Source of the DNA: Ectocarpus siliculosus
Lineage: Eukaryota; Sar; Phaeophyceae; Ectocarpales; Ectocarpaceae
Direction: 5' to 3'
DNA: 64,000 bases
Assembly (NCBI GenBank): GCA_000310025.1
Contig: FN648707.1
Location: forward strand, 263,347 to 327,346
Numbering within the stretch: position 1 is the stretch's first letter; each line of letters starts with the position of its first letter. Below the pieces are notes generated by a model. It was not told where the DNA came from and ran no database searches. It was given only the letters and a program-made list of their open reading frames with translations. Of this stretch, positions 12,731 to 21,745 are shown in pieces. Both the position numbers and the translations under genes were made by a program.

Positions 12731-13999
12731 ATGGAGGACATCGACCTCTCCGCCCTCAGCGGGGAAGAGCTACAACAAAAAGTGGAGGAGATCGTCCAGC
12801 AACGAGTGCAAGCCGGACTCGAAGCCAACAGGATCAACGAGGGTGAAGTCACCATTGCCCAACCACCAGCCGGCAACCCAGCCACTCCAACCGGCAACCC
12901 AGTCCCACCTACTGGCAACCAACCATCACCCTCCAGCCAGGGTACACCAGCCACATTCAACGACCCCAGCAGCGTCGCACACATCGTGGCGCAAGCGGCC
13001 AAGGCGACAGCTGAGGCCATCGCTCAACAACAGGGCTTTGCCCGCTCAGGCACGTTGCGTGTCAATCCAGGCTCAGAAATCGAACCTTGGCTTGGTAGTG
13101 TAAAGAAGGAGCAGGACTTGTACATTATGTTTGATATTTTTCGTGGTAAGATGATTTCATATTTTCAGGAGGAGGGTGTGCATGATGCGTTGGAACTGGA
13201 GGTCGAGGTCAAGGTCGGGAAGAGGGGTGTGAATGTAGGAGACCTTCGGAGGCTTTTTGGAAATGAAGTGGTAGACAAGTCTTTCAAACTGTGGAATATC
13301 CTCATCAGCAAGGTTTTGTATCCCCCGATTCAGAGCTTGATTCTGGCGTGTGAGAGTCCCCAAAAGGGCTGGAAAATAGTGACCGAGTTCTATCAGGAGA
13401 AAAAGCAGTCAGAAAAGTCGAGGTTGGAGCAGGACTGGAAGGAGTTGGAGATGAAAGACTCCGAGAGTCCACAGGATTACATTGCCCGCTCAGAGGCCCT
13501 TCGCCTGCGTCTCGCATCTGTAGGCACGATTAAGGATGAAACAGATGCCAACAAAGACATTGCTCGTGGCCTTCCCTCTTCGTTGTATGCCGTGCAAAAA
13601 GGAATACTGCTTGCCCATGATGTCCTGACGTTGCGTACCCTTGAGACTGTGGTGAGGGACGCCCACGTGGAGATGGAGCGCGAGAGGAGCAAGGGGGAGA
13701 GGCGCGAGGTGGAGCTCGCTCTCGCTGCGTCCGGCATGGGCCGGCGCGGCGGGGGCAGTGGGGGGGCATCCTGGGGTCAAGACGGCGGTCAGGCAGCAGC
13801 TGGCGGCCAAAATCGTGACGGAGAGAAGAAAAATAGTGACGTGTTCAACGACGACCCCGGCGGATTTTGCCGCTACCACCAGTCCGAGCTTCACACCAAC
13901 GAGCAGTGTCGTCTCCAGCAGCAACTGCGGCGTGCGCGTTCGAGAGAGGGCGCCGAGGAACGTCGCTCGGGCGGGCGGCAGCCGCGGTGGCGGCGGTAG
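12731..13999 (+). CDS. gag: copia-1 Gag
   Basis: A 422-residue Gag that would build the virus-like particle and bind element RNA. It opens with MEDIDLSALSGEELQQK, an acidic helical start, followed by a Pro/Thr/Asn-rich linker (about residues 45-75), a central helical capsid-like region (EIEPWLGSVKKEQDLYIMF... to about residue 330), a Gly-rich stretch, and near the end a C-x2-H-x4-H-x4-C knuckle (CRYHQSELHTNEQC). That is a CHHC variant of the usual CCHC. The ATG is 95 bases after the 5' LTR. The next ORF overlaps by 242 bases in the +1 frame, so Pol expression would need a +1 shift after the knuckle, as in yeast Ty1. Confidence 0.9.
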   Translation: MEDIDLSALSGEELQQKVEEIVQQRVQAGLEANRINEGEVTIAQPPAGNPATPTGNPVPPTGNQPSPSSQGTPATFNDPSSVAHIVAQAAKATAEAIAQQQGFARSGTLRVNPGSEIEPWLGSVKKEQDLYIMFDIFRGKMISYFQEEGVHDALELEVEVKVGKRGVNVGDLRRLFGNEVVDKSFKLWNILISKVLYPPIQSLILACESPQKGWKIVTEFYQEKKQSEKSRLEQDWKELEMKDSESPQDYIARSEALRLRLASVGTIKDETDANKDIARGLPSSLYAVQKGILLAHDVLTLRTLETVVRDAHVEMERERSKGERREVELALAASGMGRRGGGSGGASWGQDGGQAAAGGQNRDGEKKNSDVFNDDPGGFCRYHQSELHTNEQCRLQQQLRRARSREGAEERRSGGRQPRWRR

Positions 14000-15284
14000 C
14001 CAGCGAGGGGGTAGACCGCCGTCGGGGCCAGGCCGCGGTGGCGGCCGATGGGTGAGGATAAAAGGGCAGCAGCACCACACCGGTCATGGTGGCGGTGGCT
14101 GGAGCCAAGCCTCACCCCCCCCGCGACCTCTTCGTGGACGTGGGCCTGGTGGTCGTCTGGGGCGTCACCCGGGGGGTCGTGGGCCCGCGGGACGCCACAG
14201 CAGCGACGGGCGTGCCGAGAGAGATCGGGCAGGGAGAGGCCCGGGGCACGCGCGTTCTGGTCACGGAAGAGAGCAGGCGTACGTTGTGTACTACGCCCAC
14301 GATGATGGTGGCTACTACGAAGATTACGGCGACTACGACGAAGGCTACTCCTACGACGACGGCTACCACGACGCCGGATACGCCCACTACGCCGGCGGCG
14401 GGGACAGCTACAGCTACTCCTCCGGGTACGAAGACAGCCGTTCATCTGACGGCGGGATCCACTACGTCTACTACCCTCCCGCCGGTCAAGATTCATCATC
14501 CGAGCAGCCACGTCAGCCCCCCCCCGCGAGCAGCAGCAGCACCGCTTCCTCCTCGTCCTCTGCCCCTTCTCCTGGCGCGCCTCCATCTTCGGGCTACCTC
14601 CACCTCTGCACGGCACAATCGGTGCCCCTAGGCAAGTCTCACCCCGAAGATTTTTTTGATAGGATCGGAGTGACGATTGGAGTAGAGTCTGCTGCATCTG
14701 CTTCGTCTCTGCTGAGTGTTGAATCTAGTGACGGACCGCCTGGTAGCGAAAGATGGGTAGCTGATTCAGGTGCAAGCAACAGTTTTACCAACAGTAGCCT
14801 ACACATGTACGATCTGCAGGAGATCCCCGCAAATAGAAAGTATGTCGTCGTAGGTGATGGTCGACTGCTAGAAGTGCAAGCTATCGGTAGCATCAACCTT
14901 AGTTTCTTTCAGGAGGATGAGAACGGTGAAGAAACGACGATGTGTGTTAAGCTGACTGACGTGTCTGTAGTAGAGAGCCTGAGCTTCAATTTGTTTTCAA
15001 CGCATGCAGTTTCTCGAAAGCAACAAATGCTGCACGACGAGCGTGGTGCAACCCTCCAAAATGGACTGCTATTTTCTAGGGAGGAAAAAGCGTCTGCAGC
15101 ATATGCCATGCGGTTACCATACGACCCATCTGCAACTATAGTAGACTCTTCTGCTTTGCCTGCATTCGTGACTGCCCCCGATTCCGCCCCCGCCGTTGGC
15201 TCCCACGCGTTCCCCTTCCCAAAAAGGGGGCTCCGCGGAATCATTGGTGTCCGTGTTGCGTTTTCCTCCCGCTGGCACTGCTAG
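13758..15284 (+). CDS. copia-1 Arg/Gly-Tyr-rich linker and aspartic protease
   Basis: The first residues overlap gag in another frame and are not meaningful. From about 13970 the frame reads as an RGG-rich segment, then a Tyr/Asp/Gly-rich segment (GYYEDYGDYDEGYSYDDGY), then Ser/Pro. The retropepsin-like protease follows, with RWVADSGASNSF at about 14752-14787 (catalytic D-S-G) and YVVVGDGR and LSFNLFSTHAVS further on. The frame closes at 15284, but coding sense continues in the +1 frame from about 15230. A run AAAAAGGGGG at 15220-15229 lies at the changeover. Confidence 0.85.
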   Translation: MGGHPGVKTAVRQQLAAKIVTERRKIVTCSTTTPADFAATTSPSFTPTSSVVSSSNCGVRVRERAPRNVARAGGSRGGGGSQRGGRPPSGPGRGGGRWVRIKGQQHHTGHGGGGWSQASPPPRPLRGRGPGGRLGRHPGGRGPAGRHSSDGRAERDRAGRGPGHARSGHGREQAYVVYYAHDDGGYYEDYGDYDEGYSYDDGYHDAGYAHYAGGGDSYSYSSGYEDSRSSDGGIHYVYYPPAGQDSSSEQPRQPPPASSSSTASSSSSAPSPGAPPSSGYLHLCTAQSVPLGKSHPEDFFDRIGVTIGVESAASASSLLSVESSDGPPGSERWVADSGASNSFTNSSLHMYDLQEIPANRKYVVVGDGRLLEVQAIGSINLSFFQEDENGEETTMCVKLTDVSVVESLSFNLFSTHAVSRKQQMLHDERGATLQNGLLFSREEKASAAYAMRLPYDPSATIVDSSALPAFVTAPDSAPAVGSHAFPFPKRGLRGIIGVRVAFSSRWHC

Positions 15285-17430
15285 CGTAGTACCTTCGAGT
15301 GAGAGCGTCACGCCCGCTAGTCCCACCAGCGTAGTACCTTCGACTGATAGCGTCACGCCCACTGGTCCCACCAGTGTAGTACCTGAGAGCGTCCCGCCCG
15401 CCGGCTCTGCCGGCGTAGTACCTTCTTCGGCGTCCGAGTTTGTGTGTGTGGGTACTTTTCCGGGTATGGATCTTGGAGATACGAGTGTGCTCACCGACGA
15501 GCAGCTCATGGATGGCTATGATGACACCCCGTATCAAGAGTTTTTCCCCGCGTTTATCCCTGAGACTGATGCTGCGCGTGTGGCTGCTGTTTTGGATAGC
15601 ATTGATGGGGGTGCCGATTTTGACTTGGGTGCGGCCGCGCTTGGCCCTGGTGCGTCCCCGTTTGCTCTTGGTTCGACTGAAAAGTCCGTTGAAATCAACC
15701 GCTTCCACCGCTCCCTTGCCCACGCTTGCGAGCCTCTTTTGAGAGAAACCGCCCAGCAGAGAGGCATCGTGCTCACCGGCAAGCTGGAACCGTGCACGGA
15801 CTGCATGAAGGCGAAGGGCAGGCGAGGGTCGGTGCCGCGGGGGCCGGGAGCGCGGGCGTCCAAGCCACTCGGGCGTGTTCACCTGGACTTGTGTGGACCG
15901 CTGGTGCCTTCCCTGGGCGGCAACCTCTACCTATTCGTCGCCGTCGACAGCGCCTCGCGGTGGAACAAGGTCTACGGTCTCCGGCGGAAGTCCGACGCGC
16001 TGGCGGCAACGAAAAGGCTGCTGGCGGACGTGGGGCGGTACGACCTCGGGCGCATCGAGTGTTTCCGCGTCGACAACGGCACCGAGTGGACCCGTGGCGA
16101 CTTCCGGCAATTCTGCGACGACAACGGCATCGGCGTCGAGTTCACCCCGCCTGGCACTCCGAAGTACAACGGCGTCGTCGAGAGCGCCATCTGGCGGATT
16201 ATGAAGGCCGGCATGGCCGCCCGCCGCAGCGCTGGCCGCGTGTTCAACGTCGAAATCGCCTCCATCCCCGGCCTCGACGAGCGCGGTGACCGTCTTTGGA
16301 TGGAATCGGCGAAGTGGGCCGCCGACGCTCTTAACCAGTCGGCGACCAAGGCCAACCCCGGGCGGCGCTCGCCGCACGAGATGTTCACCGGCGAGCAAGG
16401 GCCGTTCCGCGTGCTGCCGTTCTTCCAGCCCGGCTTCATGCGCGAGGATCGCCGCACCAAGCTCGACGACCAGGCCACCCTCTGCTTCTACCTGAACGGC
16501 GGCGACAACCACCCGAGCGGCACCGTCAAGGTCCTCAAGGCGTCCACCGGTCGCGTCGTCTACACCAACAACGTGTCGTGGGTGACGTCGGCACCAGCCG
16601 GCGAGGGGGGTTCCGCTGGTATCACCGCTGCACCGACACCCCCCCCGTTCACGCCGCCGGTCGTCTCGATCAACTTTGGCCCAGCACCGACGCCTTCGAC
16701 TGCCGCAACGCCACCTGCCGCAACGCCGCCGCCAGCGACCACGCCGCCGTCCGCTCCCACGCCTTCACAGCCGCCCTCTGCCACTTCGCCGCCACCGTCG
16801 GCGACCCCCGCCCCTGGCCAGCCGTCTTCTGCCTCTTCGCCGCCACCGTTGGCGACCCTCGATCCAGACCAGCCGCCGCCGCCGGACCCCGCGATGCCCC
16901 CGCTTACGGCTCACGCCATGCGGCAGCTTCGCCCGGGTACAAAGGCCGAAGGTATGACAGACCCGCGGAGGCCAAGCCGTACGAGATCGGGCGCGAGGCA
17001 CAGCACAGGACTCATCTCGATGCTAGACAAGAACACTCTGGTGTCGATGCTGGAGGCTCGGAGCGCGGTGGATGAGGAGCGCAGGGAGCTGGGGGGGGCG
17101 GAGGCCGGAGAGTCGGGGGGAGGGGGGGGAGCGGGGGCCGGAGAACAGGCGGGAGCACTCGCAGCGGTGGACCCGGGGGCTGGAGGAGCTGGCTTTCCAC
17201 TCGCATTTGCCACGCTCCTCGCCAACCGGGAAGACATCGACGCCACGCTGCGAGACCAGCGCCCGCCGGAGCAACGCCCTGACCTTCCGCACTGCCAGGC
17301 TAGCGACCTTCGTGTTCCAAAGAGCTACAACGAGGCCATGGCGTCGGAGCACCGGCACCTTTGGAGCGACTCTATGCAAAGGGAGTTTTATGGCTTGTTG
17401 GAAGCGGGGACTTTTACTCCGGCAAAGTAG
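15196..17430 (+). CDS. copia-1 integrase and Pro-rich linker, ending in a leaky-context UAG
   Basis: Begins with Ser/Thr/Val/Pro repeats (SVTPxxPTSVVPS). The GAG-pre-integrase zinc motif follows: FHRSLAH ... CTDCMKAK, an H-H-C-C. The catalytic core has its three acidic residues in HLDLCGP (about 15880), RVDNGTEW (about 16068) and NGVVESA (about 16170), the D-D-E triad. After the core comes a Pro/Thr/Ala-rich linker (about 16560-16920), a Gly-rich stretch, then the approach to reverse transcriptase (EFYGLLEAGTFTPAK). The frame stops at UAG 17428-17430. The next codons are CAA CUA, and the same frame stays open to 18852. The start given is formal, since translation would enter by frameshift. 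Confidence 0.9.
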   Translation: MAPTRSPSQKGGSAESLVSVLRFPPAGTASVVPSSESVTPASPTSVVPSTDSVTPTGPTSVVPESVPPAGSAGVVPSSASEFVCVGTFPGMDLGDTSVLTDEQLMDGYDDTPYQEFFPAFIPETDAARVAAVLDSIDGGADFDLGAAALGPGASPFALGSTEKSVEINRFHRSLAHACEPLLRETAQQRGIVLTGKLEPCTDCMKAKGRRGSVPRGPGARASKPLGRVHLDLCGPLVPSLGGNLYLFVAVDSASRWNKVYGLRRKSDALAATKRLLADVGRYDLGRIECFRVDNGTEWTRGDFRQFCDDNGIGVEFTPPGTPKYNGVVESAIWRIMKAGMAARRSAGRVFNVEIASIPGLDERGDRLWMESAKWAADALNQSATKANPGRRSPHEMFTGEQGPFRVLPFFQPGFMREDRRTKLDDQATLCFYLNGGDNHPSGTVKVLKASTGRVVYTNNVSWVTSAPAGEGGSAGITAAPTPPPFTPPVVSINFGPAPTPSTAATPPAATPPPATTPPSAPTPSQPPSATSPPPSATPAPGQPSSASSPPPLATLDPDQPPPPDPAMPPLTAHAMRQLRPGTKAEGMTDPRRPSRTRSGARHSTGLISMLDKNTLVSMLEARSAVDEERRELGGAEAGESGGGGGAGAGEQAGALAAVDPGAGGAGFPLAFATLLANREDIDATLRDQRPPEQRPDLPHCQASDLRVPKSYNEAMASEHRHLWSDSMQREFYGLLEAGTFTPAK

Positions 17431-17436
17431 CAACTA

Positions 17437-18852
17437 GTGGAGAACGCAATTAACGCTAAGTGGGTATTCGATTGGAAGGCAGATGAGTTTGGATGGCCCA
17501 CTAAGGTGAAGTCGAGACTTGTAGCGAGAGGTGATATGCAGAGAGAGTACATTGACTTTGGAGAGCTGTACGCGCCTACCGTTTCTGTTTCGTGTGTTAG
17601 GATGTTGGCTGCGTTGGCGTGCGAGTTGAACCTCGACTTGTGTCATTTCGATATTGAGCAAGCTTTTGTGCGTTCGGAGTTAGAGGAAGACGTGTACATG
17701 CGTTTGCCGCAGGGATGTGGAGCTCTATCTGGAATGATTGTAAAACTAGGCAAGAGTCTGTATGGCTTGAGACAGGCATCTAGGCAGTGGCATGCAATGC
17801 TGAAGAGATGTTTGATGGCGTTTGGTTTTGAGCAGTGCATGGCCGATGCTTGTGTGTTTCGTTTGATTGAGGATGGGTGTGTTGTTTTGATTTTGGTAGT
17901 ACATGTAGATGACATTTTTGCTGTGGGAGAGAGGGAGAGATGTGACAAGTTTGGCGCCGACCTTAACAAGTCCGTGCCAGTGAAGAACCTGGGAGAGTTG
18001 AGATGGTATTCTGGGTGCTTTTACGAGAGGAACAAGGAGACCGGTAGGTTGACGATTTCTCAGCAGACTTTCACGGACGAGCTAGCAGCAGAATATGGAG
18101 TAATGGGAGGTAAGAGCGTTCCGATGCCTTCGGGGGTGAAGCTTTCTGATTTTGATGCGGATGAGGTGGCGACAGACTTTCCGTTTCGTGAGCTGGTAGG
18201 ATCGTTGATGTGGCTGGCGACTCAAACTAGGCCAGACATTGCGAATGCTGTAAGGGCAGTAGCTAGGTATTGCGCATCTCCGAAGCTGGTACACTGGAAT
18301 GCAGCGATGGATATTTTAGGCTATGCGAGGAGGACGAGTCACTTTGGTGTTTCGTTTCAGAGAGGTACGGTAGAAGGATTCAGCTTGCAGGGGTACGCTG
18401 ATGCGGACTTTGCAAGCAAGGCAGCAGACCGTAGGTCGGTATCAGGGGGAATCGTGACGTGTGGAGGAGGCGCTGTGTCTTGGTTTTCCAGAACACAAAA
18501 GTGCGTCACGCGTTCGACGACAGAAGCAGAGTACGTCGCGCTTGGTGACATAGTGAAGGAGATTTTGTTTTCGAGGCAGATTTGGCGTTTCATGTTGCCG
18601 CAGGTCGGCATGCCATGCATCCCCGTCTTCGAGGACAACCAGGGGGCGATTCAACTAGCGCAGAACCCCATCTCAAACTCGAACTCGAAGCACATAGATG
18701 TAAGGCACCATTTTCTCAGGGAACTGGTAGAGAGGAAGGAAATTTCGGTGATCCACGTGCCGTCTCCGTACCAGCGTGCAGATTTTCTCACGAAGAGCTT
18801 GCCGAAGGACGCTTTCGAGTCTCACCGTGATTTTGTAATGAATTTGGCATGA
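17437..18852 (+). CDS. copia-1 reverse transcriptase and RNase H
   Basis: Same frame as the integrase ORF, separated by one UAG and two codons, so it has no start of its own and depends on readthrough or is inactive. Reverse transcriptase motifs: KWVFDWK, KSRLVARGD, LCHFDIEQAF, YMRLPQGCG, SLYGLRQASRQWH, and the active-site VHVDDIFAVG, where Val replaces the usual Tyr of YVDD. RNase H motifs: YADADFA, RSVSGG, STTEAEYVAL, EDNQGAIQLA, SKHIDVRHHF and DFLTKSL. It ends 242 bases before the 3' LTR. All catalytic acidic residues are present. Confidence 0.93.
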   Translation: MENAINAKWVFDWKADEFGWPTKVKSRLVARGDMQREYIDFGELYAPTVSVSCVRMLAALACELNLDLCHFDIEQAFVRSELEEDVYMRLPQGCGALSGMIVKLGKSLYGLRQASRQWHAMLKRCLMAFGFEQCMADACVFRLIEDGCVVLILVVHVDDIFAVGERERCDKFGADLNKSVPVKNLGELRWYSGCFYERNKETGRLTISQQTFTDELAAEYGVMGGKSVPMPSGVKLSDFDADEVATDFPFRELVGSLMWLATQTRPDIANAVRAVARYCASPKLVHWNAAMDILGYARRTSHFGVSFQRGTVEGFSLQGYADADFASKAADRRSVSGGIVTCGGGAVSWFSRTQKCVTRSTTEAEYVALGDIVKEILFSRQIWRFMLPQVGMPCIPVFEDNQGAIQLAQNPISNSNSKHIDVRHHFLRELVERKEISVIHVPSPYQRADFLTKSLPKDAFESHRDFVMNLA

Positions 18853-19083
18853 ACATTTTATTGTTTTTCTGATGGGTTGTGTTTTGGTTTTGTTTTGTTT
18901 CTCGTTTTGTTTCCCGTTTTCTTTCATTTCCCGCGCCAAGTATTTGTTACGCGCGATGCAGTATTCATGTTCCTTTGAATTGTTTTTCCCTCTTATGTTC
19001 TGGTCGAGTCTTATATTCTTGGAGAGATGTATTTTGGTTGAGATATCGAGTGTTCGCGAAGTTTTCAGTGAGTATCTGTTGCG

Positions 19084-19094
19084 AGCAGGGGGGA
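19084..19094 (+). other. copia-1 polypurine tract
   Basis: AGCAGGGGGGA directly before the TG of the 3' LTR. This is the expected site of plus-strand priming during reverse transcription. Confidence 0.75.
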
Positions 19095-19417
19095 TGTTAG
19101 ATATACTCGCAGCAGTATCTGGTCGTGAGGATCCCAGGGGGATACGTGTTGGGAATTTCGTGTGTTGCAGGGTACCATCGGTGCAGTCACGGGGACCCTT
19201 TTGGCGTGGTTGGTGCGATGAAGCTTGCGTGCGTGCTGCGCTCATCTTCCTCTCTCTCTCCACCACCACCACCGTCTCTCTCCAATCAAGTTTCCTTCTC
19301 CCACTCTCTCTCCAACTCTCTCTCAATCTCTCTCTCTCGGCCTAACACGGCCGACTACCCAGTGCCCCAAGTAACGTCCAGAACGTGCTTGCTGCACCCC
19401 GCGTAGTTTACCTTTCA
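19095..19417 (+). repeat. copia-1 3' LTR
   Basis: 323 bp, identical to the 5' LTR at 12313-12635. It is followed by the target duplication AAGGG and then by the right part of direct repeat DR. Confidence 0.97.
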
Positions 19418-19789
19418 AAGGGTTAGATCTGCTAAAAACACACAAATGTCGAAATAGGGTACCCTTTGTCGGCGCCAAAATAGCGTATCTAGCCGGCGCA
19501 ACGAAAAATATTAGGGTACCTGCTGTTTGTTCTTGCCATGAGGGGGGGGGTAAAATTCATTCTTTCGGGCCCGCCGATCAGATGTATACTTACAGTAGAG
19601 TCTTGCACTGGATATATATGTCCACTTTCCTGATGAACTCGGAAAATAAATACGGCCGCATCCCGCACGTCATGATACCTGGTATCTATCGCGCGCCCCG
19701 TTTTCACACATTACATCCCTCACACTTCTTGCCGATATTTTTATTATTCACTCCAAACAACAAGCCACGTATGTGGAAAGCACCTGGTG

Positions 19790-21330
19790 CGCTATTTAGT
19801 GACGGCGACTCCCGCAGACCACACGCTCGATGTATCTGCGTTGCTTGTAATGATTGTAAAGGCAATCGGACGAATACCGTCAACGGTAGTATGCTTGTAC
19901 ATGACATGTAGACTACTACAGCAGCTGGGGGTGGCGAGCCCCTGCTTCGCTCCAGTGGCCCCCGATGAACGCAAGGCGTTGAGGGCACCACAGACAAAGT
20001 GTTCATTGTTCTACATAGCAGCGACATGAGGATAACGAACTGCGAAAAGAGTGGGCGATCTCTCTCAGCACCTTTGCAGGCGATCTTCCATCCACAAAAA
20101 GGTTCAATGATTTCGACATTGTGACCACCGTCGTCCCTCAATTTCAGAATTCCTTCACGCATGTGGGCTTTCAAGGCGCAGTCATGAGATGTGCCGATAC
20201 CATGGAGACGGCCCCCTCGAACCATCGACGACATTGGCCTCGGGGAACAAGTGCCCCTCGCGAAAATTCCAACCCAACGACTTCGCCACGATGAAGAACC
20301 CCTGTACCGCTCGTGCCGGGCACAGCTCGGTACACTGTCGCGTTTCACGACAACTGCGGGTGACGAGATAGTCAGGCCAAATTGAAAATTGAACATCGTC
20401 CCTTTCCCGTCGGGGAGAATCAATACCTGCGCCGCTAAAGCGCAGGCCACATCGAACCCTCTTTGCGCCGTAGTATGGAACGCAACGACACACAAGGCGA
20501 CGTCTCTACTTCGAACAACGCGCGCTCCCACCGTGTGCAACCGGTCTGGGGTATTGTGCATGTATGTGACGTACGAGACGCAAGAGGAGTGGAGCCATCA
20601 TCGGCCTACTGTAGCTTGCTTTACGGTAACTACCGCCCTTCTTTGTTCGACTCGGACCCACGAGAGGTGCCTGCGGACAGGTGCCCTATCGGCGACATTG
20701 TTACCCCTCACGTTCGTGCCATGGGTCAGATTGCCCCAATATGTCGGTCATCGCACACTCACTTGAGTTTCGACTCAAAAGCTTTATATCGATGTTCGGG
20801 CCGAGTACTGCTTCGCAAATTTTCTCCCCGGTCTGCATGACGCCAACGAAGTTGGCCCGATCTCGATGCAGTCTACTGAGTGAATCACCTTCGTACAGTT
20901 ATCGTGAGAGTCCAACCAACACAACCAGTCGTACACGGCGACGACGGTGGCGCTTTCTTACCATCGACTTCTTTCCGTGTGCGCTCGCAGGAGCGAATCA
21001 AATTAGATCCGCCACGACACATTTTCGTTGTTGCTAGACCGTACAACTCCTCGAGGAGGCTTTGACGGCCTCTTCACGTGCCTCCAAGCGATCTCTGTCT
21101 ATGACCATCACGGCTGCGTGGGGAACCCGGGACTCCAAGAAGCCACCGAACTTGTGGTGTCTCACAATGTTGACAGAAGTTGAACATCGCGTCGTCCTGG
21201 GCCCTATACGTTCGTGCTACTACACAGGACGTGCGATATCCTGTCCGGTGCGCGGAGAGAAGCCGCTCTACAGTAGGTCCCCTTTCGCGTAATGCTGATG
21301 CCACCAAACAAGCAAACACGAACGAGAGAA
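19790..21330 (-). pseudogene. decayed tyrosine-recombinase gene (YR fossil)
   Basis: Minus-strand fragments in several frames align in order with the better-preserved recombinase at 47395-49252. A zinc-ribbon start, FCQHCE, lies near 21170. An IDRDRLEAR...QQRKCVVAD block near 21110-21000 matches IDFDALRAR...QQRKCAVAD. QRGFDVACALAAQVLILPDG...FNFQFG (about 20480-20370) matches RRGHDLSFTMGSQVLRLPAG...FNFQFG. IVAKSLGWNFREGHLFP (about 20310-20255) matches ISAAERIGWDLSQRHLFP. Stops and frame changes break it throughout and the C-terminal H-x-x-R/Tyr region is badly worn. A direct repeat pair (12239-12312 plus 19418-19454, and 21644-21745) flanks it. Confidence 0.75.
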
Positions 21331-21643
21331 GAGAAGGAAGAAAACACCGGTTATCTGTTCTATATCAGGTATCGCGAAAGTCTGATTACACCGCTCGCAT
21401 TCCGTGACATGCACACGTAGTCGCGGACTCCGTCCTGATGGTGCGGGTACAGCAGCCGAAGCTTCCCGTTCTCCGCAACACGAACGGTTTCGCCGTGGCC
21501 CGCGTGGCCCTCGGCAGCCAATAGTCACGGACGTTTCGCATCGAAGTGCGCAGTGCATATCGTTCTCTGAATCTTGCCCGCTGATTCTCGCCCGCATCTC
21601 CCAGTGCCTAGGGCCTTGTAGAACAGCTACATAAAATAGTCGT

Positions 21644-21745
21644 CTTCTGTGCCGGTGGTGGCACCTCAGCCACCCTCCGACGCCTAGAGGCTAAATCATT
21701 ACACGAATGGCTAGATCTGCTTAGAACATACAGATGTCGAACGCG
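21644..21745. repeat. direct repeat DR, copy 2 (uninterrupted)
   Basis: TAGTCGTCTTCTGTGCCGGTGG...CTAGATCTGCTTAGAAC...GATGTCGAA. Same order and orientation as copy 1, with about a fifth of positions different, and lacking the copia insertion. With copy 1 it brackets the decayed recombinase gene. Confidence 0.8.

Larger units (their letters stand above)
12313..19417 (+). mobile_element. Ty1/copia LTR retrotransposon, young copy (copia-1)
   Basis: A full-length 7105-bp element. It has 323-bp LTRs starting TG and ending CA, a 5-bp target duplication AAGGG (12308-12312 and 19418-19422), a purine tract before the 3' LTR, and the Ty1/copia domain order Gag, protease, integrase, reverse transcriptase, RNase H. 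The two LTRs are identical base for base as read, so insertion was recent. No canonical TGG primer-binding site follows the 5' LTR; priming by a half tRNA, as in Drosophila copia, is possible. The coding region is split over three frames and one in-frame UAG. Confidence 0.97.

Noticed and set aside
13891-14697. 268-codon minus-strand Arg-rich open frame opposite the copia-1 RGG and Tyr/Asp-rich linker
   Set aside because: GC-rich repetitive sequence keeps several frames open; the plus-strand frame fits the polyprotein.
18673-19326. 217-codon minus-strand open frame over the 3' LTR of copia-1, with a shorter twin over the 5' LTR
   Set aside because: Antisense to the LTR and RNase H. The shared part is duplicated only because the LTRs are identical; no domain and arginine-rich low complexity.
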